Made by a program: the position numbers and the translations under genes. The notes beneath the pieces are model-generated. The model made no database searches, was not told the origin of the DNA, and saw only the letters and a program-made list of their open reading frames with translations. Below are positions 17,868-26,444 of a DNA stretch of 64,000 bases, piece after piece. This DNA is from Luminiphilus sp051201685 (lineage in GTDB: Bacteria > Pseudomonadota > Gammaproteobacteria > Pseudomonadales > Halieaceae), in assembly GCF_051201685.1 (NCBI RefSeq), contig NZ_CP179213.1, forward strand, positions 1,984,001 to 2,048,000. The letters are read 5' to 3'. Position 1 is the first letter of the stretch, and every line of letters starts with the position of its first letter.

Positions 17868-18307
17868 GACTCTGCTCCTTGTGCCTCCAGTGCAGCAATT
17901 TCTGCCAACACCGATGCTCTATGATTTTCGATTTCTTGGAGTGGCTGGGCTCTGAGAACGGCCACTTCTTGTGATGTATAGGGGACGTAACCTGCCGCCG
18001 GCAGACTTACTCCTGCAAAATTATCGATACTCCAGTTTAAGACCTCTGCGAGCTCAGCATCATCAAGTGTGGACAATGCCGAACCCGGGACACGCACCAT
18101 AAATTCCCGCCCGCGCTGGCTGCGCAAAAAATACCCCATAAAATCCTTTAGGGGTGGAATAGCATTAGCACCAGCGCCGTCGGGGGTGTGACAGCCCTGA
18201 CAAAACATTTGATAGTGGTATTTCGCGCGCTCGGGGTTCATCGCATCATCCGCAGCCAAGCTCGGACAAATTGCCACCATCACGGCAAGCATCAACCCCT
18301 TGATCAT
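17864..18307 (-). CDS. Monoheme c-type cytochrome
   Basis: Small periplasmic cytochrome, 147 aa from ATG 18307, with a Sec signal (MIKGLMLAVMVAICPSLAAD) and one CQGCH heme motif (C36, C39, H40). It continues with PGSALSTLDDAELAEVLNWSI, the Met-less helical tail seen in short methylamine-type cytochromes; the sixth heme ligand is not obvious. A longer frame to 18496 overlaps the light-chain gene and is rejected as the start; a GTG at 18319 is an alternative. Sandwiched between the amine dehydrogenase light chain (16 nt gap) and the diheme cytochrome (4 nt overlap), so it very likely serves amine oxidation. Confidence 0.85.
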   Translation of the reverse strand: MIKGLMLAVMVAICPSLAADDAMNPERAKYHYQMFCQGCHTPDGAGANAIPPLKDFMGYFLRSQRGREFMVRVPGSALSTLDDAELAEVLNWSIDNFAGVSLPAAGYVPYTSQEVAVLRAQPLQEIENHRASVLAEIAALEAQGAES

Positions 18308-18323
18308 CGCCCTCGCCACGCCG

Positions 18324-18845
18324 CTACTCCTCGAATGCCACCCCGACAACCACCGCAGCCGAACAATGGTAAGCCGCACTCGAGGTACCGAGGCACCAGT
18401 TAATGTCGTTCGTTTTGTCTGGACGATAAGGCGGTCTATCGCCCTCATCACGCTGACACAAACAGGCGCCGCAACCAGGCTTACCGCAGCAGTCATTGTA
18501 TGAAATCACGTAGTTACGACCATCGGCCGGATTGTGACAGGTACCAATCCAAGTCACCGGTGACATTTCCGTACCCGGGGGACAACTGTTGGCGCTGCCC
18601 CCGCAACAGCTGCATAGAAAGCCATCGATGGCGCAATACCGCCAGTAATCACAATCCGTCTCACTCCCGCTCTCCTGTGGCCGGCTCGTGGGCTCGGGTC
18701 CCGCAGCACGTGCCACGGGCAGGAGTGGCAGTGTGCTGGCGCCAACAAGCACGCCTCCCAGAGCTTTCAACATGCCGCGACGAGGGGCTTGCTGGGCTGC
18801 ACTTCTGGCTCGCTGCTCGAGCAGCCGATCAATGAAAGACATCAT
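18324..18845 (-). CDS. aauA: TTQ amine dehydrogenase light chain (aromatic amine dehydrogenase type)
   Basis: Catalytic small subunit of a periplasmic quinoprotein amine dehydrogenase, converting primary amines to aldehydes plus ammonia. The 173-residue precursor has a twin-arginine signal (PRRGMLKALGG, R22-R23). The mature part is very Cys-rich (14 Cys after residue 60) with the family hallmark CDYWRYCAIDGFLCSCCGG. The two tryptophans that become the tryptophan tryptophylquinone cofactor are W99 in TWIGTCHNP and W150 in NDINWCLG. WIGTCHNPxDG and ISYxDCCGKxxCGxC resemble the Alcaligenes aromatic amine dehydrogenase more than methylamine dehydrogenase. Overlaps aauD by 4 nt. Confidence 0.9.
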   Translation of the reverse strand: MMSFIDRLLEQRARSAAQQAPRRGMLKALGGVLVGASTLPLLPVARAAGPEPTSRPQESGSETDCDYWRYCAIDGFLCSCCGGSANSCPPGTEMSPVTWIGTCHNPADGRNYVISYNDCCGKPGCGACLCQRDEGDRPPYRPDKTNDINWCLGTSSAAYHCSAAVVVGVAFEE

Positions 18846-19453
18846 GATTTGACCTCCACATAAGACGCATCTGTGCGTTTATTCATAAAATCTTGAATCG
18901 AAGCCACACCGCGTTCCTTCGCTTCAAAAAGACTGTCGATGTGCTCGCGAGAATTAACGATTCCCAGAGAAGCCACGCGTTGCTGCTCGTCAACCAAAAC
19001 CGCGTAAGGCAGCTTTGATACGCCATAACTTTTGCCGATAAGTTCGCTGACGACATACGGCAGCGGAATTTCTTTTCGTGCAACATAGCCCGCGTGATCC
19101 TGCTGATCGCCATCGCTTACTAACACCACATCCACCCAATCTGCTTCGGCACGTGCGCTCGATAGCAAAGCCGGCATGAGTTCATTACACACCGGGCAAT
19201 CTGGCGACATAAAAAATAGCAGCTGAGATTTACTGCCAGCACCACCGATACTGACCCGATCCTCAGTGAGGGTTAACGCCTCGAGTGCCGGAGCTTGCGC
19301 TCCAACCTCTAAAGTGCGGTTCACCATTAAAGCGCCTGCCGGTGCCACACGTTCGTACAGTACACCAACCTGTCGCAACAACGCATAGTTAACAATGCCC
19401 AGGCCAATGACCGCTGCCCACAAAATAATATTTGATACCACCAGAAAACTCAT
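18842..19453 (-). CDS. aauD: Thioredoxin-like amine dehydrogenase maturation protein, MauD/AauD type
   Basis: Membrane-anchored thiol-disulfide protein, 203 aa, needed in known mau/aau systems to form the many disulfides of the light chain. One N-terminal membrane helix (MSFLVVSNIILWAAVIGLGI) is followed by a periplasmic thioredoxin fold with CPVC (C86, C89) in FFMSPDCPVCNEL. The chosen ATG at 19453 makes a 4-nt ATGA overlap with the aauE stop; a codon 9 nt earlier is less likely. Downstream it overlaps aauA by 4 nt, so the three are translationally coupled. Confidence 0.9.
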   Translation of the reverse strand: MSFLVVSNIILWAAVIGLGIVNYALLRQVGVLYERVAPAGALMVNRTLEVGAQAPALEALTLTEDRVSIGGAGSKSQLLFFMSPDCPVCNELMPALLSSARAEADWVDVVLVSDGDQQDHAGYVARKEIPLPYVVSELIGKSYGVSKLPYAVLVDEQQRVASLGIVNSREHIDSLFEAKERGVASIQDFMNKRTDASYVEVKS

Positions 19454-19974
19454 TGCGACCACCCTACCAAACGCTGTCGATTGGCAATGATCTGGTCAGT
19501 CGACAAATAGATCAGCACCAAAAAAAGACCTAAGGCTGTACCCAGTGAGATGATTGCCATGGAGTTCAACGATGGGGACTGCGCAGCCACCCCCAACAAT
19601 GGTGCGGCCACCAACAAATTGCGCAGGACTAACTCGGGACCAATGCGAGTTTCAGCGGCAGGGCCACTGCACCCACAACGCAGATCTTTACGGCCCGCCT
19701 GAATTTGGCGCCACATAAATCCCGCATACATGACAAGTAGAAAACTGCAGCCCAGAGCAGCAATTGAGCGGGTAGCGGGAACGAGAAGCGCCAGCGCCAA
19801 CACCATTTCGGTAGTGCCCACAGTAGTTACCGTCCAGCTCTTTACCGGGCGCCCTAGGTAGGCCGCCATAATGTCGATGTAGTCGGCGGAGTGGCGAAAT
19901 TTAGAGTACCCCGCATGGAGAAAAATCAGGCCCGCAAACAACGCGATAGCCCCCGTAACCACTGCCAGCAGCAT
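19450..19974 (-). CDS. aauE: Amine dehydrogenase accessory membrane protein, MauE/AauE type
   Basis: Inner-membrane protein of 174 aa with four to five hydrophobic helices (for example ALFAGLIFLHAGYSKF and MVLALALLVPATRSIAALGC) and the loop GRKDLRCGCSGP, with the CGC pair that is characteristic of the DoxX-like MauE family. MauE and MauD work together in maturation or export of the light chain. The ATG directly follows the aauB stop with no gap, and the stop overlaps aauD. Confidence 0.9.
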   Translation of the reverse strand: MLLAVVTGAIALFAGLIFLHAGYSKFRHSADYIDIMAAYLGRPVKSWTVTTVGTTEMVLALALLVPATRSIAALGCSFLLVMYAGFMWRQIQAGRKDLRCGCSGPAAETRIGPELVLRNLLVAAPLLGVAAQSPSLNSMAIISLGTALGLFLVLIYLSTDQIIANRQRLVGWSQ

Positions 19975-21147
19975 TTACTGAGCACCCCGCAGCAAAAGTG
20001 GCGTTTCCTGGCCAAAGCCCGTGATTTTTTTAATGAAGCTCCCGGTCAAGCCGTCATAGAGCTCAACGCTCATATCGGTAGGGTTAGTCACCAGCACTTT
20101 AGGCTCCTCGCCTCGACTCACCGCCAGGGACAGTCCCCATGCTTCCAGTGGAATCCGAAGAACACGCCGCCTAGCCTCCGGATCAAAAACCCAAACTTCA
20201 CTGCCCCCAGCGTTATGCATTCCGTCCACGCCATTGGCCTCGGCGTTCATCAAAAAATAAATACGACCGAGATCATCCTCACCGTCAATACCAATACCCG
20301 AGGGCGCCCAGGCCTCCTCTCCCTTACCATAAAGAGGCCAAGACGCCATTGGCAAAGCGGCGCTTCCCGTCATAGCTACAGGCTGCACTCGCCCGTCAAA
20401 GGCTGGAAAATACGCAATATTATCCACGACAGCGGGTCGCTCAAAGATCGGCGAATCGTCAGAATCAAAAAACACCTCACTCGTGACTCTCGATTTTTCC
20501 GAGCCGTCATCATTTAAAACCACCGTCAGCATACGGCCGTCAGCGCACAATGCACTGAGTCCCATGTCGCCATTTGCATAAATAAAGCTGCATCCTGGAA
20601 TTGGGATCTCACCCATGACTGTGCGCGTCTCTAGATCGACCAATGTCACCGACGTCGACGGACTGAGATTGAATATGGCCAGCCACCGATCATCCTTCAG
20701 AAGTTGTAGCGCCACGCGTTCTGGCATCCCCATGAAACGCTTGCCAGCAGGCAGTATGACCTCGGCAACCGCCGAGAGGTTTGCCGTATCCCAAATGGTT
20801 AGTACATCAATTCGGTCGCCACGTGTTCCTCGGGTATGGAAGGTCTCAACGGAAAAAATCTCGCCCCTTGATTGCGCTTCGATAAAAGTCCCCATAAGAC
20901 TCACAGGAAACATCCCTTGCACCTGCTCTCCAACAGAGTCCTTGGTGGTGTCTAGCACCACAACCTTACCGTCAGACATGTGAAAGAAGGCCGCGTCGTG
21001 AACTAAGAACCAATCCGCCGGATAGCGCTCGGGTAGGGTTTCGATGATCCCGGTGGGCTCTACCGCTAGTGGTGGCCGTATTTCCTCTGCACTAACCCAC
21101 ACACTGACGGCAGCCAGCAGTGCGACAAACAAGCTTTGCTTAACCAT
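19975..21147 (-). CDS. aauB: TTQ amine dehydrogenase heavy chain (aromatic amine dehydrogenase type)
   Basis: Large beta-propeller subunit of the periplasmic amine dehydrogenase, about 390 aa. A Sec signal (MVKQSLFVALLAAVSVWVSA) precedes repeated propeller blades; TRGDRIDVLTIWDTANLS and SPSTSVTLVDLETR match the heavy chain of Alcaligenes aromatic amine dehydrogenase in order and spacing, and HDAAFFHMSDGKVVVLD fits its first blade. Start ATG 21147 is chosen over GTG 21162 because AGGGA lies 7 nt upstream of it. Gene order B-E-D-A equals that of the known aau cluster. It follows the aldehyde dehydrogenase by 20 nt. Confidence 0.88.
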   Translation of the reverse strand: MVKQSLFVALLAAVSVWVSAEEIRPPLAVEPTGIIETLPERYPADWFLVHDAAFFHMSDGKVVVLDTTKDSVGEQVQGMFPVSLMGTFIEAQSRGEIFSVETFHTRGTRGDRIDVLTIWDTANLSAVAEVILPAGKRFMGMPERVALQLLKDDRWLAIFNLSPSTSVTLVDLETRTVMGEIPIPGCSFIYANGDMGLSALCADGRMLTVVLNDDGSEKSRVTSEVFFDSDDSPIFERPAVVDNIAYFPAFDGRVQPVAMTGSAALPMASWPLYGKGEEAWAPSGIGIDGEDDLGRIYFLMNAEANGVDGMHNAGGSEVWVFDPEARRRVLRIPLEAWGLSLAVSRGEEPKVLVTNPTDMSVELYDGLTGSFIKKITGFGQETPLLLRGAQ

Positions 21148-21167
21148 GATTATCCCTCGCACTGTTA

Positions 21168-22589
21168 TTAACTTTTGGAAATTTGTAGGGTTTGAATATT
21201 GGTGTACTCGACGAGCCCGTACCGTCCAAACTCTACGCCAACACCTGACTGTTTGACACCGCCGAAAGGCGCATCGGGTTGAATCATAGCGTGGTTATTT
21301 ACCCAAGCCGTGCCACACTCAAGACGAGACGCGAGTTTCTGAGCCGCAGCAACGTCGCTCGACCAAACCGAACCACCCAGACCTACAGAGACCGCATTGG
21401 CCTTTTCCAGTGCGTCTTCGACATCTGAGAAGCTGACGACCGGTAAGATTGGTCCAAAAGGCTCCTCCTGAACCAGCCGGCTACTCTCGGGTATGTCTTT
21501 GACGATTGTCACTGGAAAGAAATACCCAGGCCCCGGCATAGGCTCACCGCCGGTAAGGAAAGTAGCACCGTCGGCTTTGGCTGATTCAGCTAATTCACAA
21601 ACGCGGTCGTACTGCATTTTATTTTGGATAGGACCAAAATCGGGGCTCTCTGAAGCCGGACCAGTCTTTACGCTCCCAGCAATACCGGCCAGCGCCTCGC
21701 ACATTTCATCATAGATATCCTCATGGACATAAAGCCGCTTCAGGGCCGCGCAGGTCTGTCCATTGTTGATCATAGCCGTTGCAAAAATTTTGCCTGCTGC
21801 CTCTGCTACATTGGTATCGGGCAAGACTATGGCGGCATCGTTGCCACCCAGCTCTAGGGTCAAACGCTTTAAGTTATCAGCGGCCGCTTCCATAATTCGC
21901 TTGCCGGTGCGGGTAGAGCCGGTAAAAACAATTTTATCGATATCAGGATGAGACGATATCGCCGCGCCTAGACCGCCCTTTCCAGTGACAATATTCAGAA
22001 CACCGGGAGGCAGCAAATCGCTGATGAGGTGCATCGCTTTGAGTACCGTTAAAGGCGTGTATTCCGAGGGCTTCGCCACTACCGTGCAGCCGGCTAAAAG
22101 GCCCGGAATAATATGCCAACAGGTGATGAGCAGCGGATAATTCCAAGGGGTGATTGAGCCCACCACACCCACGGGCTTACGATGTACTTCAATGCGAGCC
22201 TCGTCATTATCCTGAATAACTTCCACAGGTAGGTCTAGGCTCGCGGTGTAACGTATCCATGCCAGACTACCCCCCAACTCAAACATGGCGCCTAGGCCTG
22301 CAAAACCGTCGATGGGCTTCCCCTGCTCCTCACTAAGAAGCTGGGCCAACTCTCCAATATTTTCCTCAAGCCTGTCAGCAATTTTCAAAATCAGGGCTCG
22401 GCGCTCTTCCAAAGACTGCCCACTCCAGCCGAGCAAGGCCTGCCTAGCCGCAGCAACCGCCTCGTCTAACTGGGCAGGACTTGCTTCGGGAACCGTTGCG
22501 ATTACTGCCTCTGTGGCCGGATTAAGTACCTCAATTGAGGTTTTAGCCCCTACTGACTTACCGTTTATAAGCATTGAATAATCAGTCAT
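21168..22589 (-). CDS. NAD(P)-dependent aldehyde dehydrogenase, probable phenylacetaldehyde dehydrogenase
   Basis: Oxidises an aldehyde to the acid in the cytoplasm. The 473-residue protein has the complete superfamily apparatus: SITPWNYPLL, FTGSTRTGK for the cofactor, E246 in LELGGND and the nucleophile C280 in NNGQTC. The immediate neighbours (arylamine dehydrogenase downstream, phenylacetate pathway upstream on the same strand) make arylacetaldehyde the expected substrate; the exact substrate is inference from context. Alternative annotation: betaine or gamma-aminobutyraldehyde dehydrogenase-like. 20 nt before aauB and 76 nt after a 50-aa coupled gene. Confidence 0.85.
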   Translation of the reverse strand: MTDYSMLINGKSVGAKTSIEVLNPATEAVIATVPEASPAQLDEAVAAARQALLGWSGQSLEERRALILKIADRLEENIGELAQLLSEEQGKPIDGFAGLGAMFELGGSLAWIRYTASLDLPVEVIQDNDEARIEVHRKPVGVVGSITPWNYPLLITCWHIIPGLLAGCTVVAKPSEYTPLTVLKAMHLISDLLPPGVLNIVTGKGGLGAAISSHPDIDKIVFTGSTRTGKRIMEAAADNLKRLTLELGGNDAAIVLPDTNVAEAAGKIFATAMINNGQTCAALKRLYVHEDIYDEMCEALAGIAGSVKTGPASESPDFGPIQNKMQYDRVCELAESAKADGATFLTGGEPMPGPGYFFPVTIVKDIPESSRLVQEEPFGPILPVVSFSDVEDALEKANAVSVGLGGSVWSSDVAAAQKLASRLECGTAWVNNHAMIQPDAPFGGVKQSGVGVEFGRYGLVEYTNIQTLQISKS

Positions 22590-22665
22590 AAATCCCCCAA
22601 AATTGTTCTATTCAAAGCCGCGCTTTCGCTTTTTCATCCAGGCGCTTTGCGCGTCCCACACTTCC

Positions 22666-22818
22666 CTACTGTAAAGGTGGTGGTGTGCTGAAACCCATCC
22701 CTTTGATAGGTAACACGTTATCTTTTTCTCGAGTATAACGCTGCACCAGCTTCTCACCAAGCCATTCTAAAGCCATACTCTTTGACGCGAACCGGGCGTC
22801 ACGCACGAACACAGTCAT
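22666..22818 (-). CDS. Small 50-aa protein coupled to the symporter gene
   Basis: ATG at 22818 forms a 4-nt ATGA overlap with the stop of the ActP-like symporter; TAG at 22666. The product is 50 aa and soluble, with MALEWLGEKLVQRYTREKD in the middle and a proline-rich end (STPPPLQ). Charged helix-like middle, no signal or membrane segment. The exact overlap and ordinary codon use support a real gene that short-ORF cut-offs would miss. Possible roles, a regulator or partner of the symporter, are only context inference; I recognise no family. Confidence 0.6.
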   Translation of the reverse strand: MTVFVRDARFASKSMALEWLGEKLVQRYTREKDNVLPIKGMGFSTPPPLQ

Positions 22819-24482
22819 ACATCTGCCGTTTCTGTTGCTGATGGACCAAACTCCGACCGCACTAGCAAACGAAAGTAATTTTCCCGGTCTATGCCCCCTC
22901 TTTCACTGCGGTCGCGCCGAGAGATTATGACCATGACCAAGACCGAGGCCGGCATCGTAAACAAGGCTGGGTAGTCATAGGGAAACAGCGCCTCAGTATT
23001 GCCCATCACAGACACCCAAACTTGCGGCCCAAGCACGATGAGAACAATGGACGAGACCAGCCCCACCCCAGCGCCATACAGGGCACCTCGGGTCGTGAAG
23101 CCCTGCCAGAATAGCGATAAGAACAAGATTGGAAAGGTCACGGAGGCAGAGACCACCATAGGAATCGTCGCAATAAACGCAATGTTTTCATGCTGAAAAG
23201 CGAGACCCAGAGCGACGGCTGCAAACCCGATAAGCAAAACACTGATACGAGTTAATCGCAGCTCTGTTTTTGGATTGGGCTTACCTTTCTTTAGGACCTC
23301 TGCATAAACATCATGAGAGATGGCCGCGGCCCCCGAGAGGGTAAGCCCTGCGACCACTGCCAAAATAGTTGCAAAACAAACCGCCGACATGAAGCCCGTC
23401 AAAATGTCACCGCCCATAGCCGTCGCCACATGAATCGCAGCCATATTGCTGCCGCCAATAAGTTTGCCCTGCTCATTGAAGAATTCTGGATTTCCGACCA
23501 CGTACGCAATCGAGCCAAAGCCCATGACTAAAAGAGCAATGTAAAAATAGCCGATGAACAATGACGCATAGTAGGCAGACAGCTTTGCTTGGTGCATATC
23601 TGGAACGGTAAATAAGCGCATCAAAATATGGGGCAATCCCACTGTGCCAAACAACATTGAAACCTGAATCGTCAATATTTGTACTGGGTCGTCGAAGATC
23701 GATCCGGCCCGCAATATTCCATCACCGTTGGGGTGGTTTGCTGTTGCTTTACCCAACAAATTCGAAAGGCTGAATTCAGAATTTGCCAGTAGCAACGCAG
23801 CGATCAGCGTCACACCCATTAGCAACAAACCCGCCTTGATAATCTGCACCCATGTCGTAGCCAACATGCCACCGAAGGCGACATAAGCTAGCACGAGCCC
23901 GCTGACGAGCAAGAGGGCCCACTCGTAAGGCAATCCGAACAGTAACTGGATGAGCGTGCCCGCCCCAACCATTTGTGCGATCAGGTACATGATAACGATC
24001 AAGATAGTACTGAAGGCTGTGACGAGCCGTATGGGGTCACGATCTAACCTCTGGGAGATCACATCAATGAAGGTAAAGTTACCCAAATTTCGTACACGCT
24101 TGGCGAACAGAAACATAAATACCGGCCAGGCACCAAAGGCTCCTAAGGAGAGAATCAAGCCATCAAAGCCCCCCACATACATCAACCCTGTAATACCGAG
24201 GAAAGACGCAGCAGACATAAAGTCACCCGCAATCGCGAGACCATTTTGAGCGCCGGTTATTTGGCCGCCAGCATTATAAAAAGTTGAACTGGTTTTCGTT
24301 GCTTTTGAGGCCCACCACGTCACATACAGGGTAAAGGCAACGAACAACAAGAACATGCCAATGGCAATCGGATTGACCTCTTGACGTACTGGCGCGCCCT
24401 CGATCGCGCCTGCAGCCAATAGTAAATCAGAGCACAGGAACAGAGCACTCGCTGTGGCTAACCTACTCACCGAAAGCCGCAT
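22815..24482 (-). CDS. Sodium:solute symporter, ActP/acetate-phenylacetate type
   Basis: Inner-membrane Na+-coupled carboxylate importer of the SSS family, 555 aa. The arrangement is ActP-like: a signal-like N-terminus, then YNAGGQITGAQNGLAIAGDFMSAASFLG, the long helices of the LeuT-fold core, and ATTWVQIIKAGLLLMG. It is preceded by a DUF485 gene with a 1-nt TAATG overlap, the pairing usual for actP-yjcH. Set between paaE and the aldehyde dehydrogenase it probably brings in phenylacetate or a related carboxylate instead of acetate (inference). Confidence 0.9.
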   Translation of the reverse strand: MRLSVSRLATASALFLCSDLLLAAGAIEGAPVRQEVNPIAIGMFLLFVAFTLYVTWWASKATKTSSTFYNAGGQITGAQNGLAIAGDFMSAASFLGITGLMYVGGFDGLILSLGAFGAWPVFMFLFAKRVRNLGNFTFIDVISQRLDRDPIRLVTAFSTILIVIMYLIAQMVGAGTLIQLLFGLPYEWALLLVSGLVLAYVAFGGMLATTWVQIIKAGLLLMGVTLIAALLLANSEFSLSNLLGKATANHPNGDGILRAGSIFDDPVQILTIQVSMLFGTVGLPHILMRLFTVPDMHQAKLSAYYASLFIGYFYIALLVMGFGSIAYVVGNPEFFNEQGKLIGGSNMAAIHVATAMGGDILTGFMSAVCFATILAVVAGLTLSGAAAISHDVYAEVLKKGKPNPKTELRLTRISVLLIGFAAVALGLAFQHENIAFIATIPMVVSASVTFPILFLSLFWQGFTTRGALYGAGVGLVSSIVLIVLGPQVWVSVMGNTEALFPYDYPALFTMPASVLVMVIISRRDRSERGGIDRENYFRLLVRSEFGPSATETADV

Positions 24483-24724
24483 TATCGAGCCTCCCGGCGA
24501 GACAGCAGCAGAAAAACAGTCTCAAGAAAAATAAACGTAGCGACGAGAACAACAAACATCATGAGCGAGCCGGTCAATCGAGTCTCACCCAAATATTCTC
24601 CTAGGCGCTCACCCCAACTGGTCCAGTTGAGCGTAAAGGAAAAATAAAGTACCAGGTGGATCCCGGTAAACAACAGTCGCTGTCGCGTCTTGCGGTGCAC
24701 CGCTTCAATATTGGCGTCCGTCAT
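24482..24724 (-). CDS. DUF485-type small membrane protein
   Basis: 80-residue protein with two hydrophobic helices (LLFTGIHLVLYFSFTLNW and SLMMFVVLVATFIFLETVFLLL) and a basic C-terminus, as in the YjcH/DUF485 or DUF4212 proteins that accompany SSS symporters. Its stop overlaps the symporter start by one base, so the two are coupled. Likely an accessory subunit of the transporter; mechanism unknown. 60 nt separate it from paaE. Confidence 0.85.
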   Translation of the reverse strand: MTDANIEAVHRKTRQRLLFTGIHLVLYFSFTLNWTSWGERLGEYLGETRLTGSLMMFVVLVATFIFLETVFLLLSRREAR

Positions 24725-24784
24725 TTATTACCTCTTATTTTTATGATGCATCAAACGTCGTGGTCGACAAGTGGTTGCCCCCCG

Positions 24785-25888
24785 TCAACCTCCAGACCAA
24801 CGCTTGTCAAAATCGATATGAACGCGTTCAGTGATGGGGTGTGCCTGACAGGTCAGTATCATACCTCGCGCGATTTCATCCGCTGTTAAACCTCGCTGAA
24901 TATCCATTTCAACCTCACCTTCAACCAACAACGCTTTGCAGGTTGAGCACACGCCCCCTTTGCAGGCGAAAGGTAAATCCAGTCCTAAATTCAAACCTGC
25001 GTCCAGCAAATTTTCGCCGTCTGCAGCGATACGCACTTGGCTTGCACGACCATCGTTGACCAAGGTGACGTCGCACATTTTTCCCGAAAAAGCTTCTGCA
25101 CGAGCATGGTGTTTGGCAACGCGCTCTGCTGCATCCTCGGCTGAACTTCCAAAAAGCTCATACTTAATTTTATCTTCAGGAATTCCGCTACCACGCAGGC
25201 CTCTGGACACTTCCGAAATCATGGACTCCGGACCACACAGAAAAAAACCATCAAACCCCTTCAGATCGAGCACTTTGCGACTCAACTCAGCCCCTTTTTG
25301 GTTATCGATACGACCATTGAGCAGCGGCGCATCCTGCGTCTCCCGACTCAGTATGTTGATCCAGTTAAAACGCTGCAGGTACTGGTTTTTGAGAAAAGAT
25401 AATTGCTGGCGAAACATAATGCTGGCGGACCGTTGGTTACCGTACAGAAGTGTCGCCGACGTACTAGGATCCGCTTCCAGCGCCGCGGTAAGCATAGATA
25501 TGATGGGGGTGATACCCGAGCCAGCGGCGATAAATAAAAAATTGGTGTCGCTAGCCTCCATGACCGGCAGCGCAAAATTGCCCTGTGGAGCCATCACATC
25601 TAGGGTCATACCACTGTGCACATGCGTGTTGGCAAAGTTGCTAAATACGCCATCATCGACCCGCTTAATAGCCACCGTCAGGCGCCCAGACGACGGCGGA
25701 GCACAAATAGAGTAAGCACGTGTGACCGGAGCATCATCAATGACAGCTCGAAGCGTCAGATACTGCCCCGCCTGATACGCAAAAACATCCTCAAGGTTTG
25801 AAGGCACTTCAAAGCTGACGCACACCGCGTCAGCCGTTTCAGGGACAACGCTGGCAACTTTAAGTGAGTGGAAGGTCGCATTGCTCAT
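24785..25888 (-). CDS. paaE: Phenylacetyl-CoA epoxidase reductase subunit
   Basis: NADPH reductase that feeds electrons to the PaaABC diiron epoxidase. The 367-residue protein from ATG 25888 has the FAD-binding barrel (RAYSICAPPSSGRLTVAIKR), the NAD(P) domain (FIAAGSGITPIISML, FFLCGPESMI) and a C-terminal plant-type [2Fe-2S] ferredoxin (CKGGVCSTCKALL ... MILTCQAHP, four Cys). A frame open to 26044 overlaps paaD and is not used. It follows the paaD stop by 1 nt. It could also serve other oxygenases such as the Rieske enzyme in this window (speculative). Confidence 0.95.
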   Translation of the reverse strand: MSNATFHSLKVASVVPETADAVCVSFEVPSNLEDVFAYQAGQYLTLRAVIDDAPVTRAYSICAPPSSGRLTVAIKRVDDGVFSNFANTHVHSGMTLDVMAPQGNFALPVMEASDTNFLFIAAGSGITPIISMLTAALEADPSTSATLLYGNQRSASIMFRQQLSFLKNQYLQRFNWINILSRETQDAPLLNGRIDNQKGAELSRKVLDLKGFDGFFLCGPESMISEVSRGLRGSGIPEDKIKYELFGSSAEDAAERVAKHHARAEAFSGKMCDVTLVNDGRASQVRIAADGENLLDAGLNLGLDLPFACKGGVCSTCKALLVEGEVEMDIQRGLTADEIARGMILTCQAHPITERVHIDFDKRWSGG

Positions 25889-25889
25889 A

Positions 25890-26444
25890 TTAAAGGGCCT
25901 TGAATACGTCAAAGGGCTCGTGGCAAGCAACACACTTAAAAAGCGCCTTACAAGCTGTTGATCCGAACTCACTAATGATCTTGGAATCTGTACTGCCACA
26001 CTGTGGGCAGGCAATACTCCCTGCCTCCGGCGAAGCAACGCCATAGGCTGACATTTTCCGCCGCGCTTCAGGAGTCAACCACGCGGTAGTCCATGCCGGC
26101 GCTAAACGCGTTTCTACCGTCACTTGATCGTATCCCCCTGCGGTGAGGGCAGCCCGGGCGTCCTCTTCCATAATTCCTAAAGCAGGACAGCCAATATAGG
26201 TTGGCGTCAGAACGAGCTCTACCGTCTGGCCATTTCGACTAATGTCCTGCAACACCCCTAACTCGTACAACGAAATGACGGGGATCTCCGGATCCATGAC
26301 GCTATCGAGCAAATCCCAAAGATCAGGCACTGGCGAATCCTGTCGGCGCCTGCGCCGCGCCAGCTCTTCGACGGGCAACAGTGGAATACACCTGGCTTTT
26401 GGGACGGTCACTAGAGGATCACCACTGCAAGCCCGGGTAAGCAC
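25890..26444 (-). CDS. paaD: Phenylacetyl-CoA epoxidase maturation protein
   Basis: PaaD helps assemble the iron centre of the phenylacetyl-CoA epoxidase. 184 aa with the DUF59/MIP18 domain DLLDSVMDPEIPVISLYELGV and a C-terminal four-Cys zinc-ribbon, CPQCG ... CVACHEPF. The ATG at 26444 overlaps paaC by 26 bp; GTG at 26411 (7 nt after paaC) is an alternative start that would give about 173 aa. Tight spacing to paaC and paaE. Confidence 0.92.
   Translation of the reverse strand: MLTRACSGDPLVTVPKARCIPLLPVEELARRRRRQDSPVPDLWDLLDSVMDPEIPVISLYELGVLQDISRNGQTVELVLTPTYIGCPALGIMEEDARAALTAGGYDQVTVETRLAPAWTTAWLTPEARRKMSAYGVASPEAGSIACPQCGSTDSKIISEFGSTACKALFKCVACHEPFDVFKAL

Noticed and set aside
19891..20517. 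208-codon frame antisense to aauB and aauE
   Set aside because: Mirror of two good genes; no ribosome site or domain.
24744..24753. 10-bp palindrome TGATGCATCA before the DUF485 gene
   Set aside because: Tens of such palindromes are expected by chance in 64 kb, and no second copy was seen at the aau or symporter genes.
24936..25715. 259-codon frame antisense to paaE
   Set aside because: Fully opposite a firmly identified gene; Ser, Arg and Pro rich, no motif.
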